This document shows, in pieces, positions 20,401-25,856 of a DNA stretch of 25,856 bases (position 1 is its first letter; every line of letters begins with the position of its first letter). This DNA comes from Mnemiopsis leidyi (lineage: Eukaryota; Ctenophora; Tentaculata; Lobata; Bolinopsidae): assembly GCA_000226015.1 (NCBI GenBank), contig JH154645.1, forward strand, positions 111,965 through 137,820, given 5' to 3'. Position numbers and translations under genes: made by a program. Below the pieces are notes generated by a model, which was given only the letters and a program-made list of their open reading frames with translations, was not told the DNA's origin and ran no database searches.

Positions 20401-20845
20401 TCCTCATAACATAACGTCTAACGTCGCCGCATAACTACAAAAACAACTTCATTACTAGGCAGATCGCATGATCGCCTTGAACTAACCATGATTTACTGTT
20501 TAACTATTTAAACTACAAAACTAACTAACCCAGCCGCTGTCTCCGTCAGGCTGCAGAGTAATTCTCTCGAAGGTAGGGCACCCTCTGCTGTTACTCAGCT
20601 CACACTGCTCCTTTATGTAGCGAGCGTTGAACACTAGTGATTCCAGCTGAAAAGGGCGACTCGGTAAGAAAATGTTTTGGTTTGTGTTCATTTTGTTTTA
20701 GAAATGTTTAAAATATTTTGTTCTTATTGATGTAAAGTTATACCTACTCTACTAAGATATTAAAACGTCAGTACAAAAAGTAAGTACTTACAGAAGCTTG
20801 GAGACAGGTAGGAAAATTGTTGGTTTTTACGTTGTACGGTAACTC
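5414..20845 (-). CDS. CNK homologue: connector enhancer of kinase suppressor of Ras (5' end incomplete)
   Basis: CNK proteins are membrane-associated scaffolds that link Ras/RTK signalling to the Raf-KSR-MEK module; the usual order is SAM-CRIC-PDZ-linker-PH. Here thirteen exons with GT-AG borders and matching phases give: LESLVF (CRIC tail); a full PDZ domain split over four exons (FERITLQPDGDSGW | GFSFRETSSGIYIV | TPADKSGRIKSGDEVIEV | VGWKIKNVVELIRSYP); a proline-rich linker with TPKKPPRPLD; Ser/Thr-rich linkers; KKKKNKK; and a PH domain (SCKSL...CEGWLLK...NWRRRWFVLKG...GVITLPSFNIATASEIKKKNAFKASH...YFIADSDEDKQRWMDKM). The SCKxL...GWL start and ASExxKKxAFK centre are the CNK-type PH signature. 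The last exon ends in STTVV. One junction, between the exons at 12751-12868 and 7409-7708, is unresolved. The SAM domain and most of CRIC are not securely found. Identity is very sure; vertebrate paralogue names do not apply. Confidence 0.92.
5668..5855 (-). CDS. CNK exon: PH domain, second half
   Basis: Acceptor TTGCTCCCAG|AAAGAAG at 5856/5855, phase 2 in, giving EIK-KKNAFKASHKNTRTYYF, then IADSDEDKQRWMDKMLLASI, the C-terminal PH helix with its invariant Trp (RWM). A tail of about 30 residues follows. The consensus donor GAACTTT|GTAAGT at 5668/5667 leaves phase 1 and joins in frame to the last exon. Without that splice the frame continues for 16 more codons to a TAA at 5618-5620. Confidence 0.95.
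6112..6328 (-). CDS. CNK exon: PH domain, first half
   Basis: Acceptor CGATTACAG|GTGACACG at 6329/6328 and donor ATCAA|GTACGT at 6112/6111, 217 nt, phase 1 in and 2 out, 71 full codons. Starts DTNVSCKSLYPNACEGWLLK (the S/RxSCKxL...GWL entry typical of CNK PH domains), then LTPRNWRRRWFVLKGFCLYY and GVITLPSFNIATASEIK. The basic loop between strands 1 and 2, which binds phosphoinositides in other PH domains, is present (RNWRRRW). Confidence 0.96.
6511..6582 (-). CDS. CNK exon: polybasic segment before PH
   Basis: Acceptor TCTCGCTCGCAG|ATCTCG at 6583/6582 and donor TTTTAG|GTTTGG at 6511/6510, 72 nt, phase 1 in and 1 out. Encodes LDENGTLKKKKNKKPSRSTS ending SSIL. The lysine run immediately ahead of a PH domain suggests help in binding acidic membrane lipids. 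The plus-strand poly-Phe open frame here is its shadow. Confidence 0.88.
6822..6947 (-). CDS. CNK exon: pre-PH linker, Ser-rich and basic
   Basis: Acceptor AATGTGCAG|GTGGTGTTG at 6948/6947 and donor ATCAGCA|GTGAGT at 6822/6821, 126 nt, phase 1 in and 1 out. Encodes VVHKIPVATAAAPSSEEDN followed by VKSNTLKSRKRQNKRSSWSIS. The basic Ser-rich end (RKRQNKRSSWS) could be an AKT/PKC-type phosphosite region; this is inference. Confidence 0.87.
7094..7230 (-). CDS. CNK exon: linker with basic and acidic patches
   Basis: Acceptor TATTTTCAG|CGCCAGTG at 7231/7230 and donor ATCG|GTAATT at 7094/7093, 137 nt, phase 2 in and 1 out, 45 full codons. Encodes ASVMTTDSMRSKTLPRKTRS, then TPDEDVGEFKNYPVSKEQNY and TTVVI. 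Phases fit both neighbours, which is the main support. Confidence 0.85.
7409..7708 (-). CDS. CNK exon: Ser/Thr-Pro linker with in-frame TSPRN repeats
   Basis: Acceptor CCAATCTCAG|GAGTATGCC at 7709/7708 and donor ACTAG|GTACAT at 7409/7408, 300 nt, phase 2 in and 2 out, 99 codons. It begins SMPDIAVSTDSVVTMD, carries five heptads of TSPRN type (TSPQNHV, TSPRNCV, TSPRNRV, TSPRNHM, TTPRK), then the acidic stretch YPEEDSNKLSDEDNNRSEDN. The S/T-P-R pattern fits proline-directed kinase sites, an inference consistent with a MAPK scaffold. The region is predicted to be disordered. Confidence 0.85.
7530..7625. repeat. Coding 21-bp minisatellite in CNK (GTGACGTCAC-bearing)
   Basis: Units start at 7551, 7572, 7593 and 7614 with an exact 21-bp period, and a degenerate copy lies at 7530-7550. 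Each begins GTGACGTCAC or GTGACGTCAT, an almost perfect palindrome containing the CRE core TGACGTCA. On the minus strand each unit encodes one V-T-S-P-R-N-x heptad, so copy number changes keep the frame. Confidence 0.95.
8148..8558 (-). other. Unrecognised 136-codon open frame inside the CNK intron
   Basis: ATG-initiated frame MEAESIRHGHVSMSKTSGAA ... ending SLGLNQVT. It contains hydrophobic stretches (SNILVICFVKLAGKIL; RLFLFISTCSVNLLI), but I recognise no domain, and its start lies in the 14-bp repeat region. It could be chance, a relic of a mobile element, or an unknown small gene nested on the same strand as CNK. Length alone is the support. Confidence 0.15.
8535..8648. repeat. 14-bp tandem repeat, unit TGTCTCTAGGACCC
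   Basis: Units at 8558, 8572, 8586 and 8600 are near identical (TGTCTCTAGGACCC / TGTCTTTAGGACCC). Two decayed ones follow at 8614 and 8628, and partial copies flank the array. Confidence 0.9.
9857..10046. repeat. CA microsatellite with duplicated unique flank
   Basis: CA/CG-A tracts at about 9857-9874 and 9926-10001 are each followed by a similar 45-bp segment (9875-9919 and 10002-10046: CGAGAAGATAGTACTTAGAT versus CGAGAAGATGGCACTTAGAT, then GAGTGGTGGAGTCTAGA versus GAGTGGTGAAGTCTAGA). A 127-bp unit of microsatellite plus flank has been duplicated. Confidence 0.93.
12481..12550. repeat. GAAAGAGGTCTGTA direct repeats
   Basis: Copies at 12481, 12497 and 12513 (16-bp period) and a partial one at 12541. 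They lie in the intron after CNK exon 12751-12868. Confidence 0.9.
12687..12754. repeat. 22-bp tandem repeat at a CNK splice donor
   Basis: Copies of GTAATTGCTAACAGTA(A/G)ATAAT-type units start at 12699, 12721 and 12743. On the minus strand the exon-side copy reads TTA|GTAATTAC, the proposed donor, while the two intronic copies read TTA|GCAATTAC. Confidence 0.9.
12751..12868 (-). CDS. CNK exon: charged linker (3' border uncertain)
   Basis: Acceptor CTGTTTACAG|AGATTGG at 12869/12868, phase 2 in, matching the previous exon. Encodes DWLDHVKERGERSKNLNQYR then YGTGPRVRTTKPLDFLNML. The preferred donor is ATGTTA|GTAATT at 12751/12750 (phase 0). An alternative, AACCA|GTACAG at 12815/12814 (phase 2), would join directly to the exon at 7708. 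With the preferred donor an undetected exon (phase 0 in, 2 out) must lie in the 5-kb gap. A 22-bp tandem repeat starts at this donor. Confidence 0.75.
13173..13383. repeat. 70-bp tandem repeat spanning a CNK exon end
   Basis: Three copies start at 13173, 13243 and 13313, period exactly 70. The first two are nearly identical to each other, the third has a few differences. The third contains the last ~20 coding bases and the donor of CNK exon 13364-13516; the other two lie in the intron. A difference falls on the donor: CCAATAG|GTTTGT in the exon copy, CCAATAG|ATTTGT in both others. Confidence 0.97.
13364..13516 (-). CDS. CNK exon: basic linker
   Basis: Acceptor AATTTCTGCAG|TTTTGAAG at 13517/13516 and donor CCAATAG|GTTTGT at 13364/13363, 153 nt, phase 2 in and 2 out. 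Encodes FEDMREEGSPVEKDF, then HRGKRSNPSPPAYHRRNN and KYNIVSN. The phase joins exactly with both neighbours. Its 3' end and donor form part of the third unit of a 70-bp tandem repeat that continues into the intron. Confidence 0.88.
13691..14100 (-). CDS. CNK exon: PDZ end plus proline-rich linker
   Basis: Acceptor CTCCCTCTAG|GTCGGTTGG at 14101/14100 and donor TTAAG|GTTTGT at 13691/13690, 410 nt, phase 0 in and 2 out. It starts VGWKIKNVVELIRSYPIGLV, the last PDZ helix and strand (CNK proteins have VGW in the same place). It continues with about 75 residues rich in Pro, Ser, Thr and His, containing TPKKPPRPLD, a plausible SH3-binding motif, then a charged stretch ending KRLSQIYGENNLFL. The strong plus-strand open frames across this exon are shadows of its composition. 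Confidence 0.93.
14226..14294 (-). CDS. CNK exon: PDZ core
   Basis: Acceptor CACCATGTAG|ACCCCC at 14295/14294 and consensus donor ATT|GTAAGT at 14226/14225, 69 nt, phase 0 both ends. Encodes 23 residues starting TPADKSGRIKSGDEVIEVN, the most diagnostic PDZ segment (PA..G.I..GDE+..VN). The intron before it is about 5.3 kb. Confidence 0.96.
14974..15027. repeat. Two adjacent perfect hairpins
   Basis: Arms CTCTCGTCAC (14974-14983) and GTGACGAGAG (14986-14995) with a 2-nt loop, then GTCTTCCAGCC (15003-15013) and GGCTGGAAGAC (15017-15027) with an AAT loop. Only 7 bp separate them. They are more GC-rich than the surrounding intron. Confidence 0.93.
15361..15568. repeat. AT-rich 31-bp tandem repeat, self-complementary
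   Basis: Units TGCTATGGCACATATATAAT... start at 15442, 15473, 15504 and 15535 with a 31-bp period. An irregular, longer AT-dinucleotide portion lies to the left (15361-15441). Each unit contains GCTAT...ATAGC complements, so it can cruciform. Confidence 0.94.
18373..18449. repeat. 13-bp tandem array GTTGCTAGGGAAC (X-box-like)
   Basis: Units start at 18373, 18386, 18399, 18412 and 18425 with an exact 13-bp period, and a 12-bp sixth follows at 18438. GTTGCTAGGGAAC resembles the RFX-factor X-box (GTTGCCATGGCAAC type). Whether it binds RFX is inference. Confidence 0.9.
18691..18800. repeat. Degenerate 30-bp repeat carrying three CCAAT boxes
   Basis: AGCCAATC occurs with CCAAT starting at 18700, 18730 and 18760, exactly 30 bp apart, and a decayed fourth (AGCTAAT) about 30 bp on. 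Flanking bases are only loosely conserved while the CCAAT core is retained. Could be an internal enhancer or promoter element; could also simply be a repeat. Confidence 0.75.
19567..19626 (-). CDS. CNK exon: PDZ binding loop and strand B
   Basis: Acceptor CTTTCCAG|GGATTTTC at 19627/19626 and donor CCAAAT|GTGAGT at 19567/19566, 60 nt, phase 0 both ends. Encodes GFSFRETSSGIYIVKRILPN. GFSF is the peptide carboxylate-binding loop of the PDZ fold (GLGF-type), so ligand binding looks intact. Confidence 0.93.
19627..20529. other. CNK intron, no other feature seen
   Basis: Intron between the two first PDZ exons. The only notable segment is a short GC-rich CGCGCG-bearing patch near 20155-20250 (ACGCGCGCTA, GTGCGCGCGCC, TCGCGCGTG). 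No open frame of note. Confidence 0.55.
20530..20646 (-). CDS. CNK exon: CRIC/PDZ junction and first PDZ strand
   Basis: Acceptor CCCTTTTCAG|CTGGAATC at 20647/20646 and donor GGCTGG|GTTAGT at 20530/20529, 117 nt, phase 0 both ends, 39 residues. It begins LESLVFNARYIKEQ and ends FERITLQPDGDSGW, the first PDZ beta strand directly before the carboxylate-binding loop. Confidence 0.88.
20792..20845 (-). CDS. CNK exon: CRIC C-terminal part
   Basis: Acceptor TTATTTCAG|GAGTTACC at 20846/20845 and consensus donor TCT|GTAAGT at 20792/20791, 54 nt, phase 0 both ends, encoding ELPYNVKTNNFPTCLQAS. It is joined in frame to LESLVF of the next exon; the LQAS-LES junction resembles the end of CRIC just ahead of PDZ in CNK proteins. 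The exon is too short to be decisive alone; splice sites and phase carry the call. Confidence 0.7.
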
Positions 20846-21158
20846 CTGAAATAAGTTTAGCTTTACACACATCTGTAATTCAATTGTAGAAATTGATATC
20901 TGCAAAATAGACTCATTTAATACTTCTATAGTTTAAAAACCATAGCACGTTAAACAGTACAGACCGAAATAGCGAAGAAACCTTGAGTTACATCCAACAC
21001 ACAACAAACACATGTAATTATCCCCACAGTGAGGCTTGTCAAGACCTAGCCCAGAAGTCTGGTATTAGTTACAAAACTGCTTCAACCGATAAACATTGGG
21101 ATGTGTCAGTTGTGACATGAACTTTACATAGACCAGGGTAAGTTGTAGCAGTGTTTAC

Positions 21159-21294
21159 CGTGAACATGTATGTGTGTAAGTTCGGTAAACAGGTCATTGT
21201 AAAACAGCTTCTATAAGACTTGTCTGGCTTCTTCATAACAAAGTCTAAAGTCCTGCTGAAATGTTCCTGCTCGTTTGTCAGTACTTGCGTCAGA
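21159..21294 (-). CDS. Candidate CNK exon upstream of PDZ (CRIC middle?)
   Basis: Acceptor CATTGACAG|TCTGACG at 21295/21294 and donor TTCACG|GTAAAC at 21159/21158, 136 nt, phase 2 in and 0 out, so it fits the phase 0 start of the 20792-20845 exon. It reads LTQVLTNEQEHFSRTLDFVM, then KKPDKSYRSCFTMTCLPN and LHTYMFT. I see no decisive CRIC motif, and the acceptor follows a CA repeat rather than a clean pyrimidine tract. Confidence 0.3.
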
Positions 21295-21298
21295 CTGT

Positions 21299-21386
21299 CA
21301 ATGTGTGTGTGTGTCTGTGTGTGTCAATGTGTGTGGGTGTGTGTGTGTCTGTGTGTGCGTCAGTTCGTATGAGTGTGTGTGTTTGT
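21299..21386. repeat. GT microsatellite
   Basis: Interrupted TG/TGTC dinucleotide tract in the intron between the two candidate CRIC exons. Confidence 0.95.
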
Positions 21387-21420
21387 TAGAAGAAAATAAA
21401 GAATTAAGCTGAGTGCTTAC

Positions 21421-21543
21421 TTTATTTGCACACTGATAACTAACAGTCGTGAGCCAAAAGCCCTGATCAATGTATCATTGAAGTTAAAAATATTGAAACT
21501 TTCCCACCAGTCAATGAAGTAGCGTAATGTAGACCACGTGATA
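21421..21543 (-). CDS. Candidate CNK exon: CRIC N-terminal helix region
   Basis: Open frame between AAG|TATCACG (21544/21543, weak acceptor) and AATAAA|GTAAGC (21421/21420, good donor), phase 2 at both ends. It reads ITWSTLRYFIDWWESFNIFN then FNDTLIRAFGSRLLVISVQ. The pattern (+)YFIDWW..F...(F)...(L)..VQ resembles the LLxWLDRxxF...VQ stretch of CRIC. The phase agrees with the candidate exon at 21159-21294. The weak acceptor is the main doubt. Confidence 0.35.
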
Positions 21544-21915
21544 CTTCATCACAATCGGGTGTTAGTTTATTTCACTTTGTCTATAAATGGTAAATTATGG
21601 AGCTGTAAGTCCCGCTGATCTGGTAAGATTTCCAAGTACAATAAATAGAGAACGAAAGGAAGGATCAGAAATTATTTTAGACCGCTATTGACCAATGAGA
21701 AGTTAGATACGACCGAAGGCGATTTGTGAACCTTTCCAAGAAATACTGTTCTCTATTGGATAAAGTAAGAAATCTGCAAGTCGTTTCGGAGCAGTCTCCA
21801 TCATCTACAGGACACAGTTGACCACTTTAATCTTCCAGAATTACAGAATACCTAACTTCGACCTGGATTAAACCACCCTACTCCCATTCGTTACTTCTAC
21901 AAATCGTAAAATTAC

Positions 21916-21997
21916 TGGGGTTTGAAATTAGATTTTATCAAGATGACTACATCTAGCGTATTTGCGAGCCAGAAGCGATGTTGTTCCGGCAAATCAG
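21916..21997 (-). CDS. Possible further upstream CNK exon
   Basis: AACTCTAG|CTGATTTG at 21998/21997 to CCCCA|GTAATT at 21916/21915, 82 nt, phase 1 in and 2 out, which would join the candidate exon at 21421-21543. It reads DLPEQHRFWLANTLDVVILI then KSNFKP. No family motif is visible; the support is phase and borders only. Confidence 0.17.
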
Positions 21998-23779
21998 CTA
22001 GAGTTATGAAGTTAAAGTATGGTCGTGAAGAAGATTAACTAAAGCCCAGTAACCACTCTCCCTCTCTTTGAGGCACTGCTCTTGCATCACATTAACTAAA
22101 TCGTATCAGCAGCGCCCAACCACTACACACTTAAGTAGGGCTGGTAGTTTGGAGCTCGACATGGGGGCTTTATTCGTCTATACACTGGAGGAGAGTCAAT
22201 TAATTTTCCTGAATCCCACGATAAGATAATTATGTGATTATCCAAGATTATCCCAATTAGTTGTGAGACCGCCTGACTGGTGTTTAGTCGGCGCAGAGCT
22301 GCCAGAAAAGAGAGGATTATCCCCCACCAGATCTAGATGATGTCATGTCATCTCCCCAATCTCCCTCACTCCCACAAGAATCGTACACAAATAGCATGGA
22401 ATTTCGATTTACACTCCATTTTCAAGCAATCAGCTGATTATATGGGATTGCTAAGCACATAGTTCAGTAGCTTTACATAGGAAGGAGTGGCACATGTCTT
22501 TGCAGAGCGGTAAGATGATTTAACCTTGAAACAACGTCGCCTCCCTAATTGTACTTCGACGTTTTTAACCGCACTGCCGGCATTATGGTGCAATCCTCCA
22601 TTGAATTTCATACAACAGAATGTAATTTTCTGATCTGATTTTAGTTTCCCGCCATTTTGAGACGGTCAGATCATTTAACAAGGAAGTTTGACAAATATTT
22701 GAGGGCCACATAGCTGGGAACGCCAGGGTACACTACGTATTACTTTACACAGTAATTACATTTGTGTGTGGGGGATTTTAGGTGCATGACATGTAGCACA
22801 GGACGCAGGGATGTATTGACAAATTAACACAGAATTTCATGAATAATGAACACGCTAGTATGTGGTCATTATATGAAGGTATGCCGAGTATGGGAGTACT
22901 AATTGAGGACGCTTACATGGACCAATAACAAGCTTCCTGACAAGTGATCTAGTGATTAGTGACAAGTGATCTAGTGATTAGGTTTCAGATCAAGTTCATA
23001 CATTTACACAGGTGTTGGAGCTGGGATATCATGATAAAAACATGACTTGAAATCATAAAGCATATGGAAACATAAAACTTACTAACTTTTTGCCTACTTC
23101 ATTGAAGTTACGTTTAAAACTGAGTGTTGCAGATAATGTACAAATATTCAGAGAACATCCAGTAGCTTCATGTCAGAATATGTTACATGTAGTTGATACA
23201 CATCGTACTTATGGAAGTTTACCTGTCTAAAATATCACGTCAAATACTGACATTTTAAAGTTGGACCAGATTATTAAAACAAGTTGTAGTATGATAATTT
23301 GTCGTATTTCCAATAGATTTAGGGCAGGGCCTATTAGCATGTTATATCACTTACAATTAGCATCTTATTGTCAATAAGGGAATTAGAATACAATTGACAT
23401 TTGACAACTCAATGTTATCCCATCGACATACATATTACCTGGTGATATAACATACAGCTTGCAGTACAGTATGTCTAATATTATCATCTGGTGACATAAC
23501 TGCAGCTCTAAAAGATGAGAGAAGCTAAATGTGCTACAATGTGCCTTGAAACGGACTAAAAAGAGAGCGGCTGATAACATTAGTCCTCACTACAATTTGA
23601 ACTACACTTAGCAGTTCTCCGCTCAATGGAGTATTGAAATTTAAAACTCTGGAACTTGATCTAAGTATGATGTGCGTGAAGCAGCAGCCGTGGCCGCGAT
23701 GCATCGCCTGACGATAATGCTTGTACTTATAATAACAAGTAAGCTATTATTCCCAACATATTCCACACTACCAGGAGAA

Positions 23780-23890
23780 AGCTCGATCATGCTTGAACGT
23801 TTTGTCTCTATATTTAAACAGCTAAACAGATCATGGTGTGTTTAGCGTGTTTCTATTGGCCGGTTTGTTGCTCTTCTGTGTTCTGATTGG
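23780..23890 (-). promoter_or_regulatory. Promoter-like CCAAT-CCAAT-TATA arrangement
   Basis: On the minus strand: AGCCAATCAG (CCAAT at 23890-23886), GGCCAATAG (23859-23855), then TTTAAATATA (23818-23809). Start of transcription would be near 23780. Spacing fits a classical core promoter facing CNK. An ATG at 23704-23702 opens a 56-codon frame with no recognised domain. Motifs are short and may be chance. Confidence 0.25.
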
Positions 23891-24084
23891 CTGAGACACG
23901 AAACATGTAACAGTAGGTTTACTGTATGGCTAAGCGGCATGATCTACACGATAGCTTTTCATTTACATGCAAATCAGGGGCTCGATTATATGGGCTGAGA
24001 AAGTTAGCGAGTGTAAGTGTATTGTACATATCTCTGATTTGTAATTGTGTGTACTGTGTCTTCTATGTGTCTGTCAGTTTGTCT

Positions 24085-24155
24085 ACCTGTCTGTCTGTCT
24101 CTCTGTCTGTCTGTCTGTGTGTATGTCTGTCTGTCCATCTGTCTGCCTTTATGTC
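24085..24155. repeat. TGTC microsatellite
   Basis: Tetranucleotide TGTC/TCTG tract with minor interruptions. It produces the Cys/Leu/Ser/Val-rich end of a spurious plus-strand frame. Confidence 0.95.
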
Positions 24156-24186
24156 TCAGGTGAGACTGCCTGTTTGACTAAACATT

Positions 24187-24219
24187 CGACAATTTCTAAA
24201 TTACGTTAGAAAATTGTCG
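24187..24219. repeat. Short inverted repeat
   Basis: CGACAATTTCTAA (24187-24199) pairs with TTAGAAAATTGTCG (24206-24219) with one bulged base and a 6-nt loop. Confidence 0.85.
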
Positions 24220-25325
24220 AGCTAAGTCTGAAAACTTACGGTTAAAATCTAGCGGAAGTTCACGGCAACAACATCAGCATGTATAATGCAATGTTCCGGG
24301 TATTTTCAAAGGAATTACTTGTAAAACTAAGCGGCTTCCTCGCCAGAACTTCACATATTTCTTCACGAATACTTCACATATTTGTAGGGCAGCACTCCTC
24401 GACACAAGCCGGGCTGTTACAGTAGAGAGATAAGAGAAGTAGCTGGCCTGACTATTTACAAGTAACAGCTACACAATCTCACTTTATAGACACACACACA
24501 GACAACTGTCAGTTTACTCGCCATCTACTTGATCATCTACACCGAGTAATCTACTTGATTATCTACACCGAGTCTACACTCTACTCTCTACATCTAGCAA
24601 TTTACTTAGGGTTTAGAATGCTGTTTTGTAGAAGTTTACTTAATCAACAGAACAATTCTATAAGTGTCAGGTGTCAACTTAATATCTCACCAGTTTCAAT
24701 AGTTATAGCCATGAATCAGTTTCAGAAATCTTGGTTGGTCTGTACATTATACTACTACTCTTTACCAAAAATACAGTGTTCATTTGAAGAACTTTTAAAC
24801 CCATTTCACAATCTTTACAAAGTAAAGAGTACAGCCAGGGAAGAAAACCCAAATTTCACTAATTTATTACAAGTTAGAATAGGGCTCACAAATCTCCTAC
24901 GCTAAGTTCGAACTTCTCACTTTGAGTTGAGTAATTTAAAGTACAACATATCTTGTATAGCCCACCCTAACGCTTTGCCTAATTAAGGTGAAATTACGGA
25001 GAAAATTTGACGCGTATTACACAGGAACCTACACTAGACAGTAGACTGCAGGACTCTCCTTGCTTGTTGTGAACTGCTCATGTTAGAATGACAAGTTGTG
25101 GTGTTCCTCTGGATTTGATATGTTGGAAGTTTTGTGGAAGTGGAGAAAATGTATGTTGCGCGTGACCCAGGCCTACCTAATGTATCGTCGATAGTCGGGA
25201 AGAATTATATAGTTTTTTTCATGAAAATTTACTACTAATCTACTCGTGTAACATAAAATTAAAGTGGGTAGCCGCCGGGCGGGCAGGCACAGCAGGAATA
25301 TTGTTTAGGTTTGACACCGCATGTA

Positions 25326-25353
25326 TATACACACACACAAACACACACACACA
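25326..25353. repeat. CA microsatellite
   Basis: Short ACACACAC tract with one AAAC interruption. Confidence 0.9.
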
Positions 25354-25533
25354 CTGCCGGTGACGTGTACACATATCCTACTTATGCTGACTACTCGGAC
25401 AGCACAACTCAAGACGTTTGGTTTAATAATGCACAGGCTGGTCACGTGACTAGTTGTCAATTAGCTTTTCTGAGGTAATGTCCAAATAGAGTTAGAACTG
25501 GGCTGTGCTTGGGTTTTTGGTAGGGCGTGGCGA

Positions 25534-25610
25534 GGAGTAGCTCAGTCGGGGTGGTTAGATTAAATATGAGGGTTTTTAGGGGGCGGTTTTTCAAAGGGCG
25601 GAACGGAGGA
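25534..25610 (+). other. tRNA-like A-box, possible SINE relic
   Basis: AGGAGTAGCTCAGTCGG contains TAGCTCAGTCGG, an exact match to the RNA polymerase III A-box (TRGCNNAGYNGG) as found in tRNA D-arms, followed by GGTGGTTAGATT. No convincing B-box (GGTTCGANTCC) or cloverleaf follows; GGCGGTTTTTCAAAG is the nearest, poor match. At best the head of a decayed tRNA-derived element. Confidence 0.25.
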
Positions 25611-25786
25611 AAAACGGAGGAAAAACCACTTACCATCTAAAGTACATAATTAGCGCCTATTAAGGTCCATAAAGGGCTGGAATGTGCGGTATGAGAATAA
25701 TTTCAGACTATTTCCTGCTGTCTATTTCGATAAAGTTCCTGACAGTTTTAAACTGTGTTTAAGAAATGTGGTTTTAATGAATTGAG

Positions 25787-25789
<3 letters not shown>

Positions 25790-25856
<67 letters not shown>
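25790..25856. repeat. GA microsatellite running off the window
   Basis: At least 67 bp of uninterrupted GA dinucleotides at the right edge, which may have ended the contig or the chosen window. Confidence 0.98.

Larger units (their letters stand above)
21544..25856. other. Upstream CNK intron or flank; no secure gene
   Basis: I looked for a SAM domain and further CRIC exons on the minus strand and found nothing secure. Weak exon-like frames: 22131-22298 (good acceptor TTTTCTGGCAG, reads LRRLNTSQAVSQLIGIILDN onward, weak donor) and 24319-24413 (excellent pyrimidine-rich acceptor, reads RLVSRSAALQICEVFVKKYV then KFWRGSRLVLQ, donor CAA|GTAATT). A plus-strand 116-codon frame at 24555-24905 has no motif and starts at a non-ATG codon. 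A 21-bp direct repeat (TGACAAGTGATCTAGTGATT) occurs twice at about 22939-22980. Confidence 0.5.

Overview
ORGANISM. This is a piece of an animal nuclear genome. It is AT-leaning (about 40% GC by eye) and dense in micro- and minisatellites. Its genes are split into short exons by GT-AG introns. The two gene families recognised are a Shaker-type voltage-gated potassium channel and the Ras/Raf scaffold CNK. The short, numerous exons and moderate intron sizes suggest an invertebrate; I cannot place the phylum from this window. Almost all listed open frames are chance or repeat-derived; the real genes are multi-exon and were assembled here by matching splice sites, reading phase and family motifs. 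LAYOUT (both genes on the minus strand, so they read right to left). 1-362: intron or flank with AT-rich short repeats. 363-1574: the 5' part of a Kv1/Shaker-like channel gene (T1 tetramerisation domain up to the start of S1) in three exons that join in phase 0; the remainder lies off the left edge. Its first intron is mostly a 14-bp minisatellite next to a perfect hairpin. 1575-5413: intergenic, with a large family of inverted short repeats (1893-2260) and a GGA microsatellite. 5414-20845, and probably further right: a CNK (connector enhancer of kinase suppressor of Ras) homologue. Thirteen exons are placed with good support. They give the tail of the CRIC region, a complete four-exon PDZ domain, a proline-rich linker, a variable Ser/Thr-Pro linker carrying an in-frame 21-bp minisatellite, a polybasic stretch, a two-exon PH domain and a short last exon ending in a PDZ ligand (STTVV-stop). 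20846-25856: weakly supported upstream CNK exons (possible CRIC start at 21421-21543), otherwise intron or flank with CA, TGTC and GA microsatellites and one promoter-like CCAAT/TATA arrangement. The SAM domain expected at the N-terminus of CNK was not found and is probably beyond the right edge. HOW THE GENES RELATE. The two genes are head-to-tail with about 3.8 kb between the CNK stop codon and the channel's first recognised exon. CNK family members are membrane-associated scaffolds; the channel is a membrane protein. I have no evidence for co-regulation beyond proximity. MOST UNUSUAL FEATURES. Two tandem repeats (70 bp and 22 bp) start at CNK exon-intron borders and copied the splice donor, and in each array every extra copy has lost the donor GT. 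A coding minisatellite in CNK makes a TSPRN heptad array from DNA that is also a string of CRE-type palindromes. GTCACGTG is strongly over-represented.
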